Shown here in pieces: positions 1-8,366 of a stretch of 64,000 bases of DNA. Location: contig NZ_CP035300.1 in NCBI RefSeq assembly GCF_004114615.1, positions 2,232,001 through 2,296,000 on the forward strand. The letters are read 5' to 3'. A model generated the notes under the pieces. That model was not told where the DNA came from, searched no databases, and saw only the letters and a program-made list of their open reading frames with translations. Position 1 is the first letter of the stretch. Every line of letters starts with the position of its first letter. Source of the DNA: Dyella sp. M7H15-1. Its GTDB lineage: Bacteria; Pseudomonadota; Gammaproteobacteria; Xanthomonadales; Rhodanobacteraceae. A program made the translations under genes and the position numbers.

Positions 1-758
1 GACTTGATTCGCCCGACCACACGCACCGGAATGTGATCTTCGATCAGCCGTGCGGAAAGTGCACCTTCAATGCGACTCATCGCTTCACGACGATTACCCA
101 GCGCAGCGCGGATACGTTCGCTGATCACTCGGTAACGATCGGGATACAGCGCGTGAAAGCCAAGATCTTGCAGTTCCGCCTTGATCTTGTTCATACCCAA
201 GCGCTGGGCGATTGGTGCGTAGATTTCCAGCGTCTCGCGAGCAATGCGCCGGCGCGAATCCGATTCCTTGGCACCCAACGTACGCATGTTGTGCAGGCGG
301 TCGGCTAGCTTGATCAGGATCACGCGCAGGTCGCGCGCCATCGCCAGCAACATTTTGCGGAAGCTCTCCGCATCGGCTTCCTGGCGACTGGAAAAGCGCA
401 TCTTGTCCAGCTTGGTGACGCCGTCTACCAGCTCAGCCACCGTCTCGCCGAATTCACCGGACAAGGCGGTACGGCTTAGCGACGTATCTTCCAGCGTATC
501 GTGCAAGATCGCGGCGATGATGGTTTCGGCATCCATGCCCATCTCGGCCAGAATGCCGGCCACGGCGATGGGATGGGTGATATAGGGCTCACCACTCTTA
601 CGCACCTGCCCTTCGTGCGCTACCGCACCCATTTTGTAAGCGCGCAGCACGCGTGCGACGTTCTGCTCGGAGAGATAGGCAATGCGCTCTTTCAGCGCCA
701 ACACGTAGGGCGGTAGCACGGGCGTATCCTCGGGAACCGGATGCGTAGCCGCCGTCAT
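1..758 (-). CDS. spoT: Bifunctional (p)ppGpp synthetase/hydrolase SpoT, N-terminal part (cut by window start)
   Basis: I translated this minus-strand frame directly; it is open from the ATG at 758 to the window edge, giving about 252 residues. It matches the N-terminal HD hydrolase domain of RelA/SpoT enzymes: RKSGEPYITHP at about residues 53-63, the catalytic HD pair in HDTLEDT at about 86-92, and LADRLHNMRTLG further on. The enzyme makes and degrades the stringent-response alarmone (p)ppGpp. The intact HD motif means the hydrolase half should be active, which favours SpoT over RelA. It lies 142 bp downstream of rpoZ on the same strand, the usual gmk-rpoZ-spoT order of gammaproteobacteria. 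The synthetase, TGS and ACT parts lie outside the window. Confidence 0.95.
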   Translation of the reverse strand, partial: MTAATHPVPEDTPVLPPYVLALKERIAYLSEQNVARVLRAYKMGAVAHEGQVRKSGEPYITHPIAVAGILAEMGMDAETIIAAILHDTLEDTSLSRTALSGEFGETVAELVDGVTKLDKMRFSSRQEADAESFRKMLLAMARDLRVILIKLADRLHNMRTLGAKESDSRRRIARETLEIYAPIAQRLGMNKIKAELQDLGFHALYPDRYRVISERIRAALGNRREAMSRIEGALSARLIEDHIPVRVVGRIK

Positions 759-900
759 GGAATCATGCCGCCCGTTCAGGCGATCGCCTCGATGGTTAGG
801 TAGGAGCAGGATGGATCCGTGCATATCAGGTGCACAGCGCAGCCCCTTCGTCTGGTATTGCCAGATCGACGAATGTGCTGTCGACAGCCACCGCCGTCCA

Positions 901-1191
901 TCAGTCGTCTCCAACCTTGGAAAGATCGTCATCCACTTCCTGCGCAGCCCATTCCAGCGCTTCGCGTTCGGCACGCTCGCGATCGGCACGGTCGATCTCA
1001 TCGATGGTGACCTGATCAATGCGGCGGTCGGCGATTTCACGCAGCGCCAGCACGGTCGGTTTGTCGTTGTCGGGGTTGACGGCAGGTTCGGCACCGTTGG
1101 CGAGCTGGCGAGCACGCTTGGTCGCCATCAGCACCAGTTCGAAACGGTTATCGACTACTTCAAGGCAGTCTTCCACGGTAATGCGGGCCAT
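901..1191 (-). CDS. rpoZ: RNA polymerase omega subunit
   Basis: This 96-residue protein begins [20 protein letters not shown] and continues with ATKRARQL, the conserved core of bacterial omega, the small subunit that helps assemble RNA polymerase and forms part of a ppGpp-binding site. Its length fits the family (about 90 aa in E. coli). The acidic C-terminal tail ([12 protein letters not shown]) is typical. It precedes spoT on the same strand, as in most gammaproteobacteria. Unusually, gmk, its normal upstream neighbour, is about 4.8 kb away because the mla cluster lies between them. Confidence 0.97.
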   Translation of the reverse strand: MARITVEDCLEVVDNRFELVLMATKRARQLANGAEPAVNPDNDKPTVLALREIADRRIDQVTIDEIDRADRERAEREALEWAAQEVDDDLSKVGDD

Positions 1192-1389
1192 GGGAAATCC
1201 TTAGACAATAAAAGACTTATGCGGTCGTACAGTTTATCGAGCAGCCACTTGGCTGGCAACGCGATTGACTCTTATCATGCCAGACCGTTGCGCGCCAGTT
1301 CGAAGTAACGGCATAAGTTCGTGCACAATATAAAACTAAAAAGTACAATTTTTCCAACCATCCACCTTTTCTGCAGCGGACCCCTCTAG

Positions 1390-2250
1390 ATGCCCTCCCT
1401 GCCCCGCCGTCTACTAAGCCACATCCTTCCCTTGGCCACCGTCACCCTGCTTGCGGGCTGTGCTATTGCCCCTCCGCGCACGGATGACCCATTGGAGAAG
1501 TTCAACCGCAAGAGTTACGCCTTCAACATGGCGCTGGATACGCACGTACTACGCCCGGTCGCCGTGGGCTACACCAAGGTCACCCCCAAGCCAGTCCAGA
1601 CCGGTATCAGCAACTTCTTCACCAATATCAAGCTGCCGATCAGCATCGCCAACAGCATGCTGCAAGCGCGCCCAAGCGATGCGATCACCGATACGGGCCG
1701 CCTCCTGATCAACATGACGGTGGGGCTGGCCGGCTTCTTCGACCCCGCCACGCACATGAAAATCCCGTTGAAGGAGACCGACTTTGGCATCACCCTCGCC
1801 CGCTGGGGCGTGCCGGAAGGCGACTTCCTGATGGTGCCCCTGCTTGGCCCATCCACCATGCGCGACGTGCTGCAGTACCCGGTCGATGGCTACCTGTTCG
1901 ATCCACTCAGCTATTTCGAGCGTAACCATAAGTTCCACTGGGGCCAGTACTACATCCCTGAGGTGGTTTATTTCATCCAGATGCGTGCACAGTTGCTGGA
2001 CGCCGATAGCTTCCTGAAGTCGGCCTACGACCCGTATGCCTTCGTACGCGACGCCTGGCGCCAGACTCGCCTGAACAAGCTCTACGACGGCAATCCGCCG
2101 GCGGACGTGATGCTGAGGCTGCAGCAGGGCCAAGGCTCGAACAGCCAGAACAACAACTTCGACCCCGCCGAACTGCTGAAAGAGCAGCAGCAGTGGGAGC
2201 AAAAGCAAAAGCAGCAGAACAATTCGGGTACGCCTTCCGGCAACCCGTAA
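1390..2250 (+). CDS. mlaA: Phospholipid-retrograde-transport lipoprotein MlaA (VacJ family)
   Basis: The 286-residue protein has a lipoprotein signal with lipobox LAGC (Cys24 becomes the lipidated first residue), followed by DPLEKFNRKSYAFN, the VacJ/MlaA signature. MlaA sits in the inner leaflet of the outer membrane with porins and removes mislocalised phospholipids, handing them to MlaC. The last 45 residues are Gln/Asn rich and low in complexity, a common variable tail. The gene is convergent with mlaFEDCB, which ends 116 bp away, so all Mla parts are encoded together although MlaA is on the opposite strand. A strong hairpin at 2271-2301 separates the two. Confidence 0.95.
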   Translation: MPSLPRRLLSHILPLATVTLLAGCAIAPPRTDDPLEKFNRKSYAFNMALDTHVLRPVAVGYTKVTPKPVQTGISNFFTNIKLPISIANSMLQARPSDAITDTGRLLINMTVGLAGFFDPATHMKIPLKETDFGITLARWGVPEGDFLMVPLLGPSTMRDVLQYPVDGYLFDPLSYFERNHKFHWGQYYIPEVVYFIQMRAQLLDADSFLKSAYDPYAFVRDAWRQTRLNKLYDGNPPADVMLRLQQGQGSNSQNNNFDPAELLKEQQQWEQKQKQQNNSGTPSGNP

Positions 2251-2270
2251 ATACGGGGCGTCTGTCGAAA

Positions 2271-2301
2271 ACAAAAACGGGGCTGAAAGCCCCGTTTTTG
2301 T
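2271..2301. terminator. Bidirectional intrinsic terminator between mlaA and mlaB
   Basis: A perfect 13-bp inverted repeat (acaaaaacggggc / gccccgtttttgt) with a 5-nt loop lies between the convergent ends of mlaA and mlaB. The A-rich start and T-rich end of the stem supply a U-tract on either strand, so it can stop transcription from both sides. Confidence 0.9.
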
Positions 2302-2365
2302 TTATGTCCGGAAGGCTGCGAACAGACAGGGCTGGTAACAACGGCGATACTTATTCAGCGTTGCC

Positions 2366-2674
2366 TTAATGCAGGAAGGATTCCACACCGCAGACCTGCG
2401 CCAGCGCCTGCATACCCGCCGGCACGTGCCGTACAGCAATCCGCAGCCCGCCCTGGTCAGCCTCCGATAGCGCCGCCAACAAACACGCCAGACCAGCACT
2501 GTCACACAGGGTGACGCCAGACAGATCCAACGTATGGCGATCATGCGCGGCGAAGGCGGTGCGCATGGCAACCAACGCATTCGCGGCCGTGGCGAAATTC
2601 AACGCGCCCGTTACGGATACCGTGTCCGGCACCTCGGAAGTCACCCGAAACTCGCCGGTTTTACTTGGCGCCAT
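2366..2674 (-). CDS. mlaB: STAS-domain protein MlaB
   Basis: This 102-residue cytoplasmic protein has one STAS domain, with LDLSGVTLCDSAGLACLLA (about residues 48-66) as the conserved strand-loop-helix. In the Mla transporter MlaB binds the MlaF ATPase and stabilises the MlaFEDB complex. It is the last gene of the minus-strand mla operon and overlaps the mlaC stop by 14 bp, so it is probably translationally coupled. Confidence 0.88.
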   Translation of the reverse strand: MAPSKTGEFRVTSEVPDTVSVTGALNFATAANALVAMRTAFAAHDRHTLDLSGVTLCDSAGLACLLAALSEADQGGLRIAVRHVPAGMQALAQVCGVESFLH

Positions 2675-3344
2675 TGCCCTTGTTTTCCTGTTCCATCTGT
2701 TGCAGTGCCTTGTCGCCGCCTGTTTCCAGATTACTGATCAGCTTGTCGAGACCTTCCTTCTTGATCTCGGCATCAACCTGGTTGCGGTAATTAGTGATGT
2801 AGGAAATACCCTCGATGATCACGTCATACGCCTTCCACTGACCGTCGGCGGCCTTGTGGAACACGAAGTTCACTGCGATCTGCTTCTTGTCGTCGGTAAT
2901 CGCTTGGGTCTTCACCACCGTGTACTTGTCGTTGAGTTCACCCTGGAACGGCAAAACCTTCACCGAGCCCTTGGAGTAATTCAGCAAACCGTCCGCATAG
3001 CGGTTGGTCAGCGAGGTGTAAAAGGCCTTGGCGAAGCGCGCACGCTGTTCCGGCGTGGCTTGGCGCGCATGCATGCCAAGCACCAGGATCGACGCCCAAT
3101 CGGTATCGAAGTGCGGCAGGAAGATCTGGTTGATCAACGAGATCAGCTTGGGTTTATTGTTCTGCAACTCGGCTTTGTGATCGGCGATCTGGGTGTTGAG
3201 CTGAGCAACGACATTTTCCAACACCGCCTGCGGGGTCGATGCATGGGAAGCCTGTGCGCTCGATGCATCCTGCGCGAAGGTCGGCGCGGCGATCATGACG
3301 CTGCCCAGGGCGATGGCGGTGGCAATAGCCAGGTGACGCAACAT
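2661..3344 (-). CDS. mlaC: Periplasmic phospholipid-binding protein MlaC
   Basis: The 227-residue protein has an N-terminal signal peptide (MLRHLAIATAIALGSVMIAA, cleavage near TFAQD) followed by the MlaC/Ttg2D fold (PQAVLENVVAQLNTQI, ADGLLNYSKGSVKVLPF, VVKTQAI). MlaC is the soluble periplasmic shuttle that carries phospholipid between the MlaA complex and the MlaFEDB inner-membrane complex. It lies 23 bp downstream of mlaD in the same operon. Length is usual for the family (about 210 aa). Confidence 0.95.
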   Translation of the reverse strand: MLRHLAIATAIALGSVMIAAPTFAQDASSAQASHASTPQAVLENVVAQLNTQIADHKAELQNNKPKLISLINQIFLPHFDTDWASILVLGMHARQATPEQRARFAKAFYTSLTNRYADGLLNYSKGSVKVLPFQGELNDKYTVVKTQAITDDKKQIAVNFVFHKAADGQWKAYDVIIEGISYITNYRNQVDAEIKKEGLDKLISNLETGGDKALQQMEQENKGNGAK

Positions 3345-3367
3345 GGATGACTCCTAGTAAGGCCGGC

Positions 3368-4240
3368 TCAATGTTTGCCGGCAGGGGTATTGGATGAACC
3401 GTTGCCATCGGCGTTGTTGCCACCGCTGGACGAGCCATTGACCAGGAACTTGCCAATCAGATCTTCCAACTGCATGGCTGACTGGGTCAGCACGAGCTGG
3501 TCACCATCCTTCAGGGAATTCGGCGAGCCACCGGGCTGGATCGCAACATACTGAGTGCCAATCAAACCACTGGTGAATATCGCGACCGACGAATCATCCG
3601 GGATCTGGTTGTATTTCTTGTCGATGGACAACGTCACCGTGGCATCGAGCTTGATCGGGTCGGCCTTGATCGAGGCCACGCTGCCGATGGCCACACCGGC
3701 CATCTTCACCGGCGCACCCACCGAGAGCGTCCCCACGTTGGTGAAATTGCCACGCACCGAATAAGTACCGCCAATCGCATCGACCGCACCGCTCGCGCCC
3801 ATGAACTTGCTGAGCAGCTCCTCCAGCGGCGCCGACGACTTGGTCAAGCCAAGATGACCACCGTCGGTGACATACGTTTTCGCACCACCGTACTGCACGC
3901 CTACGTATTGATCGCCCAGCAAGCCGCTAGTAAAAATCGTCGCGACGGAGTCGGTCGGGATCTTGCTGTTTTTTTTGTCGATCGAGAGTCTGACGTCGGC
4001 GACATCCCTGCCTGATGCGAGGGTGATCGACTGCACTTGGCCAATACGCACACCAGCCACCCTCACCGGAGCACGCTCCTTGAGCTGGCCGATGTTGGCG
4101 AACTGCGCGTCGACCGTGTAGCTGGCACCCTGATGGCTGTTGGCCACCGAACTGGTCTGCGTTGCGAGATAAGCCAGTGCGGCAAAGCCGAGCACGATAA
4201 ACAGGCCAGTGCCAACGGCATAGGATTTTCTCTGGCTCAC
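3368..4240 (-). CDS. mlaD: MlaD-like substrate-binding protein with two tandem MCE domains
   Basis: The 290-residue protein has an N-terminal transmembrane helix (about residues 8-26), then two MCE domains in tandem: about 40-120 (DAQFANIGQLKERAPVRVAG ... IFTSGLLGDQYVGVQYGG) and about 160-245 (RGNFTNVGTLSVGAPVKMAG ... IFTSGLIGTQYVAIQPGG). E. coli MlaD has 183 residues and one MCE domain, so this protein is an internal duplication. A Gly/Asn/Ser-rich tail follows. MlaD forms a periplasmic hexameric ring on the MlaE permease. Gene order mlaF-E-D-C-B makes the assignment firm; the two-ring architecture is inferred from the sequence. Confidence 0.93.
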   Translation of the reverse strand: MSQRKSYAVGTGLFIVLGFAALAYLATQTSSVANSHQGASYTVDAQFANIGQLKERAPVRVAGVRIGQVQSITLASGRDVADVRLSIDKKNSKIPTDSVATIFTSGLLGDQYVGVQYGGAKTYVTDGGHLGLTKSSAPLEELLSKFMGASGAVDAIGGTYSVRGNFTNVGTLSVGAPVKMAGVAIGSVASIKADPIKLDATVTLSIDKKYNQIPDDSSVAIFTSGLIGTQYVAIQPGGSPNSLKDGDQLVLTQSAMQLEDLIGKFLVNGSSSGGNNADGNGSSNTPAGKH

Positions 4241-4289
4241 GGCAGAATCCTCAAAAAAAAGCGGTTAGTCATGACGATCATCCGTCCAT

Positions 4290-5066
4290 TCACATCAGGA
4301 ACGCAGTGAGCACGAAGTCCAGTGCAAGAATCGCAATCGACGAAGCAACCACCGTGCGCGTCGTGGCATACGCCACCCCCTCACTGGTCGGCGGCGTGGT
4401 GTAGCCCTGGAACACGGCGATCAACGCGATAACCGCACCGAATGCGGCACTCTTCCACATCACGCCATTAACGATGTCCTGCCACACATCCACGTTGGCG
4501 GTCATGTTCGACCAAAACGTGCCGTTATCGATGCCCAGCCAGCTCACGCCAACCACGTGACCGCCGAAAATACCCATGGCACAGAACACGCAACACAGCA
4601 GCGGCATGGCAATCAGGCCGGCCAAGAAGCGCGGTGCGGCCACATAAGCAATCGGATCGACCGCCATCATTTCCATCGCGGCGATCTGGTCGGTAGCACG
4701 CATCAGGCCGATTTCCGCGGTGATCGAGGTGCCTGCGCGACCGGCGAACAACAACGCCGTCACCACTGGCCCTAGCTCACGATAGATGGACAGCGCCACG
4801 ACCGAGCCGGTGGCCGACGTGCCACCGAAAATCGCCAGTACGTGATAAAGCTGCAAGCCCAACACCATGCCGACGAACAGTCCGCAGGTCATGATGATGG
4901 TGAGGCTCATCGCACCGACGAACCAAAGTTGGCGCACGGTCTCGCGTGCGTAGCGCATGCTGGCCGGCACGGCGGAAAGAATGCGCAGTAGGAATAACCC
5001 GCAATGACCGATCTGCGCCAGCGAATCGAGCACCACATTGTTGCCGCGTCCCATTTGCGCGCTCAT
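4290..5066 (-). CDS. mlaE: Lipid ABC transporter permease MlaE
   Basis: This 258-residue membrane protein carries the MlaE/YrbE permease signature (VTALLFAGRAGTSITAEIG, about residues 99-117) and several hydrophobic segments. It is the transmembrane subunit of the MlaFEDB phospholipid transporter in the inner membrane. Its start overlaps the mlaF stop by 4 bp, indicating translational coupling; mlaD begins 49 bp downstream. Confidence 0.96.
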   Translation of the reverse strand: MSAQMGRGNNVVLDSLAQIGHCGLFLLRILSAVPASMRYARETVRQLWFVGAMSLTIIMTCGLFVGMVLGLQLYHVLAIFGGTSATGSVVALSIYRELGPVVTALLFAGRAGTSITAEIGLMRATDQIAAMEMMAVDPIAYVAAPRFLAGLIAMPLLCCVFCAMGIFGGHVVGVSWLGIDNGTFWSNMTANVDVWQDIVNGVMWKSAAFGAVIALIAVFQGYTTPPTSEGVAYATTRTVVASSIAILALDFVLTAFLM

Positions 5067-5899
5067 GCGGCACCTTCACTGAAACCGAGGGCCTGCGCGT
5101 AATCGCCAGCCGGATATTGGAACGGTACCGGACCATCCGCATCGCCACCGAAGAACTGGCGCGTCCACGGCGAGCCGTCGTCGGCGATGGTCTTGGGATC
5201 GCCCTGTGCCACCACCTTGCCGTTGGCGATCAGGTAAATGTGGTCGGCCACTTCCTTGATCGCGGCAAGTTCGTGCGCGACCAATACGCTGGTGATGCCC
5301 AGCGTGTCATTGAGCGTGCGGATCAGCTTGAGCACCTGGTTAAGGGCAATCGGGTCGAGCCCCACAAACGGCTCGTCATACAGAATAAGCATGGGATCGA
5401 ACACGATCGCACGCGCCAGTGCGACACGCCGGGCCATGCCACCGGAAAGCTCGCTGGGCATCAGCGAAGCCGCGCCACGCAAGCCCACCGCTTGCAGCTT
5501 GGTGAGCACGATATTGCGAATAAGCACCTCCGGCAGCTTCGTATGCTGGCGCAGCGGAAATGCCACATTCTCGAACACGTCGAAATCGGTAAGCAGCGCG
5601 GAATTCTGGAACAGGTAGCCGATGCGCTCGCGGAGCTGAAACAGCTCGTCACGCGGCAGCTCCGGCACGTTCAGTCCATCCACCTGCACTTGACCCTTGC
5701 TGCCACGCATCTGGCCGGTGATGTGCTTGAGCAGCGTGGTCTTGCCGGTGCCACTAGGACCCATGATGGCCGTGACCTTGCCACGCGGGATGTCCATGTC
5801 CAGGGCATCGAACACGGTCTTGCCACTGAGCACCGTGGTGAGGCCACGGATGCGCACCAAGGTGCGATCGTTGGGCTTGACGAGGGCGGTTTCAATCAT
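5063..5899 (-). CDS. mlaF: Lipid ABC transporter ATPase MlaF
   Basis: The 278-residue ABC ATPase shows Walker A GPSGTGKTT (about residues 47-55), signature LSGGMARRVALARA, Walker B LILYDEP with catalytic Glu, and the switch His in VAHEL. It powers the Mla phospholipid transporter. It is the first gene of the minus-strand mlaFEDCB operon; 100 bp separate it from the gmk stop, leaving room for its own promoter. The C-terminal 30 residues extend beyond the ATPase core, as usual for MlaF, where they contact the neighbouring subunit. Confidence 0.95.
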   Translation of the reverse strand: MIETALVKPNDRTLVRIRGLTTVLSGKTVFDALDMDIPRGKVTAIMGPSGTGKTTLLKHITGQMRGSKGQVQVDGLNVPELPRDELFQLRERIGYLFQNSALLTDFDVFENVAFPLRQHTKLPEVLIRNIVLTKLQAVGLRGAASLMPSELSGGMARRVALARAIVFDPMLILYDEPFVGLDPIALNQVLKLIRTLNDTLGITSVLVAHELAAIKEVADHIYLIANGKVVAQGDPKTIADDGSPWTRQFFGGDADGPVPFQYPAGDYAQALGFSEGAA

Positions 5900-5999
5900 G
5901 GGCGGTGGGACGCAACCAAAGTGATCAAGTTAACTGAAGTGAGCAGGCAATGCTATACGGACCAGTGCAGTAATAGTTCGATCCAGAAAGAACCCGACA

Positions 6000-6623
6000 C
6001 TAGGCCAGGAGTTCCCGGATCAAGGCCTCATGCCGCAGGCACTGCAGCCCGCTACGCTGACGCACCGCCCGCACAATGGCCTGAAGACCGTCCAACGCAT
6101 CCTCGAAACGATCGTTGACGATGATGTAGTCGAACTCGTGGGCGTGGGCGATCTCTCCGCGCGAATTGTGCAAGCGGCGTTCGATGACCTCCACGCTGTC
6201 CGATCCACGCCTACGTAATCGACGTTCCAGCTCGGCCCGAGACGGTGGCAGGATGAACACGCTTACGCAATCAGGTTTGGCCTTGCGGATTTGTGCGACA
6301 CCTTGCCAATCGATCTCCAGCAAGACATCACGACCCTGCCGCAGCAAATCTTGCACGGTCTTGCGCGAGGTGCCGTAAAAATTGCCATGCACTTGCGCGT
6401 GTTCGAAAAAAATGCCCCCAGCCACTTCGCGCTCGAACTCGGCGCGTTCAACGAAATAGTAATGCCGCCCGTATTCCTCACCGGTCCGCGGCGGACGCGT
6501 CGTATGCGAGATTGACAGCGCGATACTGGGCTCACGCTCCAGCAAGGCATTGACCAGCGTGGATTTGCCCGCCCCAGATGGGGCAGCAACCATAAACAAT
6601 GTGCCGTCTTGATCAGTCGACAT
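6000..6623 (-). CDS. gmk: Guanylate kinase
   Basis: The 207-residue enzyme has the P-loop APSGAGKST (about residues 14-22), the GMP-binding TTRPPRTGEEYGRHYYFV segment, and LLEIDWQGVAQIRK, all diagnostic of guanylate kinase (ATP + GMP to ADP + GDP). Its length equals the E. coli enzyme. In related genomes it sits directly between yicC and rpoZ; here a mobile-DNA island separates it from yicC and the mla operon separates it from rpoZ. Confidence 0.97.
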   Translation of the reverse strand: MSTDQDGTLFMVAAPSGAGKSTLVNALLEREPSIALSISHTTRPPRTGEEYGRHYYFVERAEFEREVAGGIFFEHAQVHGNFYGTSRKTVQDLLRQGRDVLLEIDWQGVAQIRKAKPDCVSVFILPPSRAELERRLRRRGSDSVEVIERRLHNSRGEIAHAHEFDYIIVNDRFEDALDGLQAIVRAVRQRSGLQCLRHEALIRELLA

Positions 6624-6642
6624 GATGCGAAGCTCCTTCGCC

Positions 6643-6665
6643 CCTTCTCCCCTCCGGGGAGAAGG
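6643..6665. repeat. Short interspersed palindrome upstream of gmk
   Basis: A perfect 10-bp stem (ccttctcccc / ggggagaagg) with a 3-nt loop, 20 bp upstream of the gmk start. Its sequence resembles the CTCTCCC/GGGAGAG interspersed repeats seen elsewhere in this window at about 23,490-23,620, 24,505-24,530 and 62,240. It may be a REP-like element that also acts as an mRNA-leader hairpin. Confidence 0.6.
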
Positions 6666-7122
6666 TAGAGATGAGACACCAAGGCTTACGCGGAATAACT
6701 TGAGTGCGTGGCCTTTTCATTCGATTGCACTTAAACCTGCAGTAGAGCAGACAAACGGCTCCACTGCGCGGTTTTTCCACTTCGCTTTTGCGTGTGGGTA
6801 CAGGCTTGGGTACAACCGAAATGGAGGATGGGCATAAGCGAGCCGGTCGATTGGCAAAGACAGAAGTATAGCTGGGACCGAGGGATGCTCGCCCCCCTGC
6901 TAGATCCAGAGGGTGCGATTCCTCGCGCGATGTGGGAAGGATGCGAACAACAAGAGACCGGCAGGAGGAGGGCCGAACCTCCAACCCGCCAATAGCTATT
7001 CACGTCGTAGTGGCCTGCCGCGGCAGGCCAGGCTCACATCCGCTCAATTGGCGGCGGGAACGCTCTCGAAGCGAGCACTCTCTCAGCTCGTCAGCCATAG
7101 CTTCAAGGCCGGGAACTCCATA
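6666..7122. other. Intergenic stretch without a recognised gene
   Basis: I see no convincing gene here. The segment around 6789-6821 contains two spaced copies of the motif GGGTACA (gtgtgggtaca and cttgggtaca), a pattern often found as integrase arm-type or attachment-site sequence beside P4-type tyrosine integrases. This could mark one end of the small integrated element whose shortened integrase is at 8367-9539. A perfect 18-bp palindrome (ggcctgccgcggcaggcc) lies near 7013-7030. No tRNA cloverleaf could be folded. Confidence 0.35.
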
Positions 7123-7440
7123 GCAGGCTGTTAAGAAACCTTTTGACCACGCAGCATCGATAGTCAAAATCTATGAAATACCTCTTGCTACATGGCACAA
7201 CTCTTTCATTTTCGCTGCTTTTTGCTGATTTTCTCGCTGACCAGGTCGTTCACGCGTGCCAGCAACACCGTATGCCCGAAAAAAGCTTGGGCAATGGTGT
7301 CATCGAACAAGCGATCTCGATGGAAGGAAAACGTGCTGTGGTCCCATACCGGAATCTGCTCCGCGCATTCATGCATTCCATCAACGATAGGCTGCGACCA
7401 TGACAGCGCAGGGCACGAAGAGTTTCTCAACAACCTGCCA
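7123..7440 (-). mobile_element. Internally deleted IS5-family element (about 318 bp)
   Basis: The ends are imperfect inverted repeats: gcaggctgttaagaaacc on the left, and gtttctcaacaacctgcc on the right, whose complement is ggcaggttgttgagaaac. Between them the minus strand encodes IPVWDHSTFSFHRDRLFDD, followed by IAQAFF, the N-terminal DUF772 region of IS5-type transposases. The catalytic DDE core is missing, so this is a non-autonomous deletion derivative. It lies just upstream of the DUF3800 gene. Confidence 0.65.
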
Positions 7441-7494
7441 GACTGTTACGTGCCGTACACAGGCAGATTGGCTTAGGAAATGGAGTAAAGCCAC

Positions 7495-8253
7495 ATGGCA
7501 ATCGCGTTACCAGGATCAACTTACAGCGACTATGTAGTTTTCATTGATGAAAGCGGCGACCATGGCCTTAAGAGCATCGATGCGAGTTACCCAGTTTTTG
7601 TCCTATGCGCAGCTCTCTTTAGTAAGAAGGACTACGTCGATGCGATATGTCCAGCACTGAATGCCCTGAAAATGGAGTTTTGGGGGCATGACGAAGTCAT
7701 CCTCCACGAGCACGACATTCGAAAACCCAAGAATCAGTTCGCCTTCTTGCAGGACGCTCAAAATCGCGCTGCCTTCCAAGAGAAGCTGTCGGCGATTCTT
7801 GAACAGTCACCGTTCAAGCTGATCTTTAGCATCATCAACAAAGAGGAATACGTTCACCACTACCAAGTGCCGAGGAACCCATACGACGTGGCGATGAGTT
7901 TCGTTCTAGAACGTGTTTTTTTGGAACTGAACTCAATGGGTCAGGTTGCCAAGAGAACAAAGGTCATCGTTGAATGCCGCGGCCCCAACGAGGATGTTCA
8001 GCTTCGCGAAGCCTTCGCCAAGATCGTAGGCGGCAACAATGCTTGCGGCCGGCCGCTTCCTTTCGATCTTCTCATGGTCCCGAAGCTATCAAACTCCATC
8101 GGATTGCAGATAGCAGACTTGTGCGCTCGACCAATGGGCATTAAGTCACTGCAACCGAAGCAGCCTAATCGGGCATACGAAATCATTGCGGGTAAGATCC
8201 GGCGTAACCCGCACGGAAGAGCTGAAGGATGGGGTGTAAAAGTATCGCCCTAG
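7495..8253 (+). CDS. DUF3800 domain protein
   Basis: The 252-residue protein has the DUF3800 N-terminal signature YVVFIDESGDHG (about residues 13-24), an acidic pair followed by conserved SGD, and a C-terminal LQIADLCARP segment, consistent with an RNase H-like fold predicted to bind metal. Function of the family is unknown; members are frequent cargo of integrative elements and sometimes lie next to defence genes. It sits between an IS5 remnant and an integrase, so it is probably cargo of the same island. There is no signal peptide, so it is cytoplasmic. Confidence 0.85.
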   Translation: MAIALPGSTYSDYVVFIDESGDHGLKSIDASYPVFVLCAALFSKKDYVDAICPALNALKMEFWGHDEVILHEHDIRKPKNQFAFLQDAQNRAAFQEKLSAILEQSPFKLIFSIINKEEYVHHYQVPRNPYDVAMSFVLERVFLELNSMGQVAKRTKVIVECRGPNEDVQLREAFAKIVGGNNACGRPLPFDLLMVPKLSNSIGLQIADLCARPMGIKSLQPKQPNRAYEIIAGKIRRNPHGRAEGWGVKVSP

Positions 8254-8262
8254 AAAGCGAAA

Positions 8263-8286
8263 GGCCCCAAACCGAAGTTTGAGGCC
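8263..8286 (-). terminator. Terminator hairpin between DUF3800 gene and integrase gene
   Basis: A 10-bp stem with one mismatch (ggccccaaac / gtttgaggcc) and a cgaa loop sits between the two convergent genes. On the minus strand it is followed by TTTC, so it suits termination of the integrase transcript, and it may serve both genes. Confidence 0.6.
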
Positions 8287-8366
8287 CAGCGCCGACCGGA
8301 AATTTCCAGTCCGACTTAGAGCAAGTCTAACATAGGCCAGACTGTTTTTCCAGTTCATACCATGCG

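Noticed and set aside
6950-7000. Possible tRNA-like 3' end (ggttggaggttcggccctcc on the minus strand)
   Set aside because: The T-arm stem and loop do not have correct lengths, and no acceptor, D or anticodon arms could be paired.
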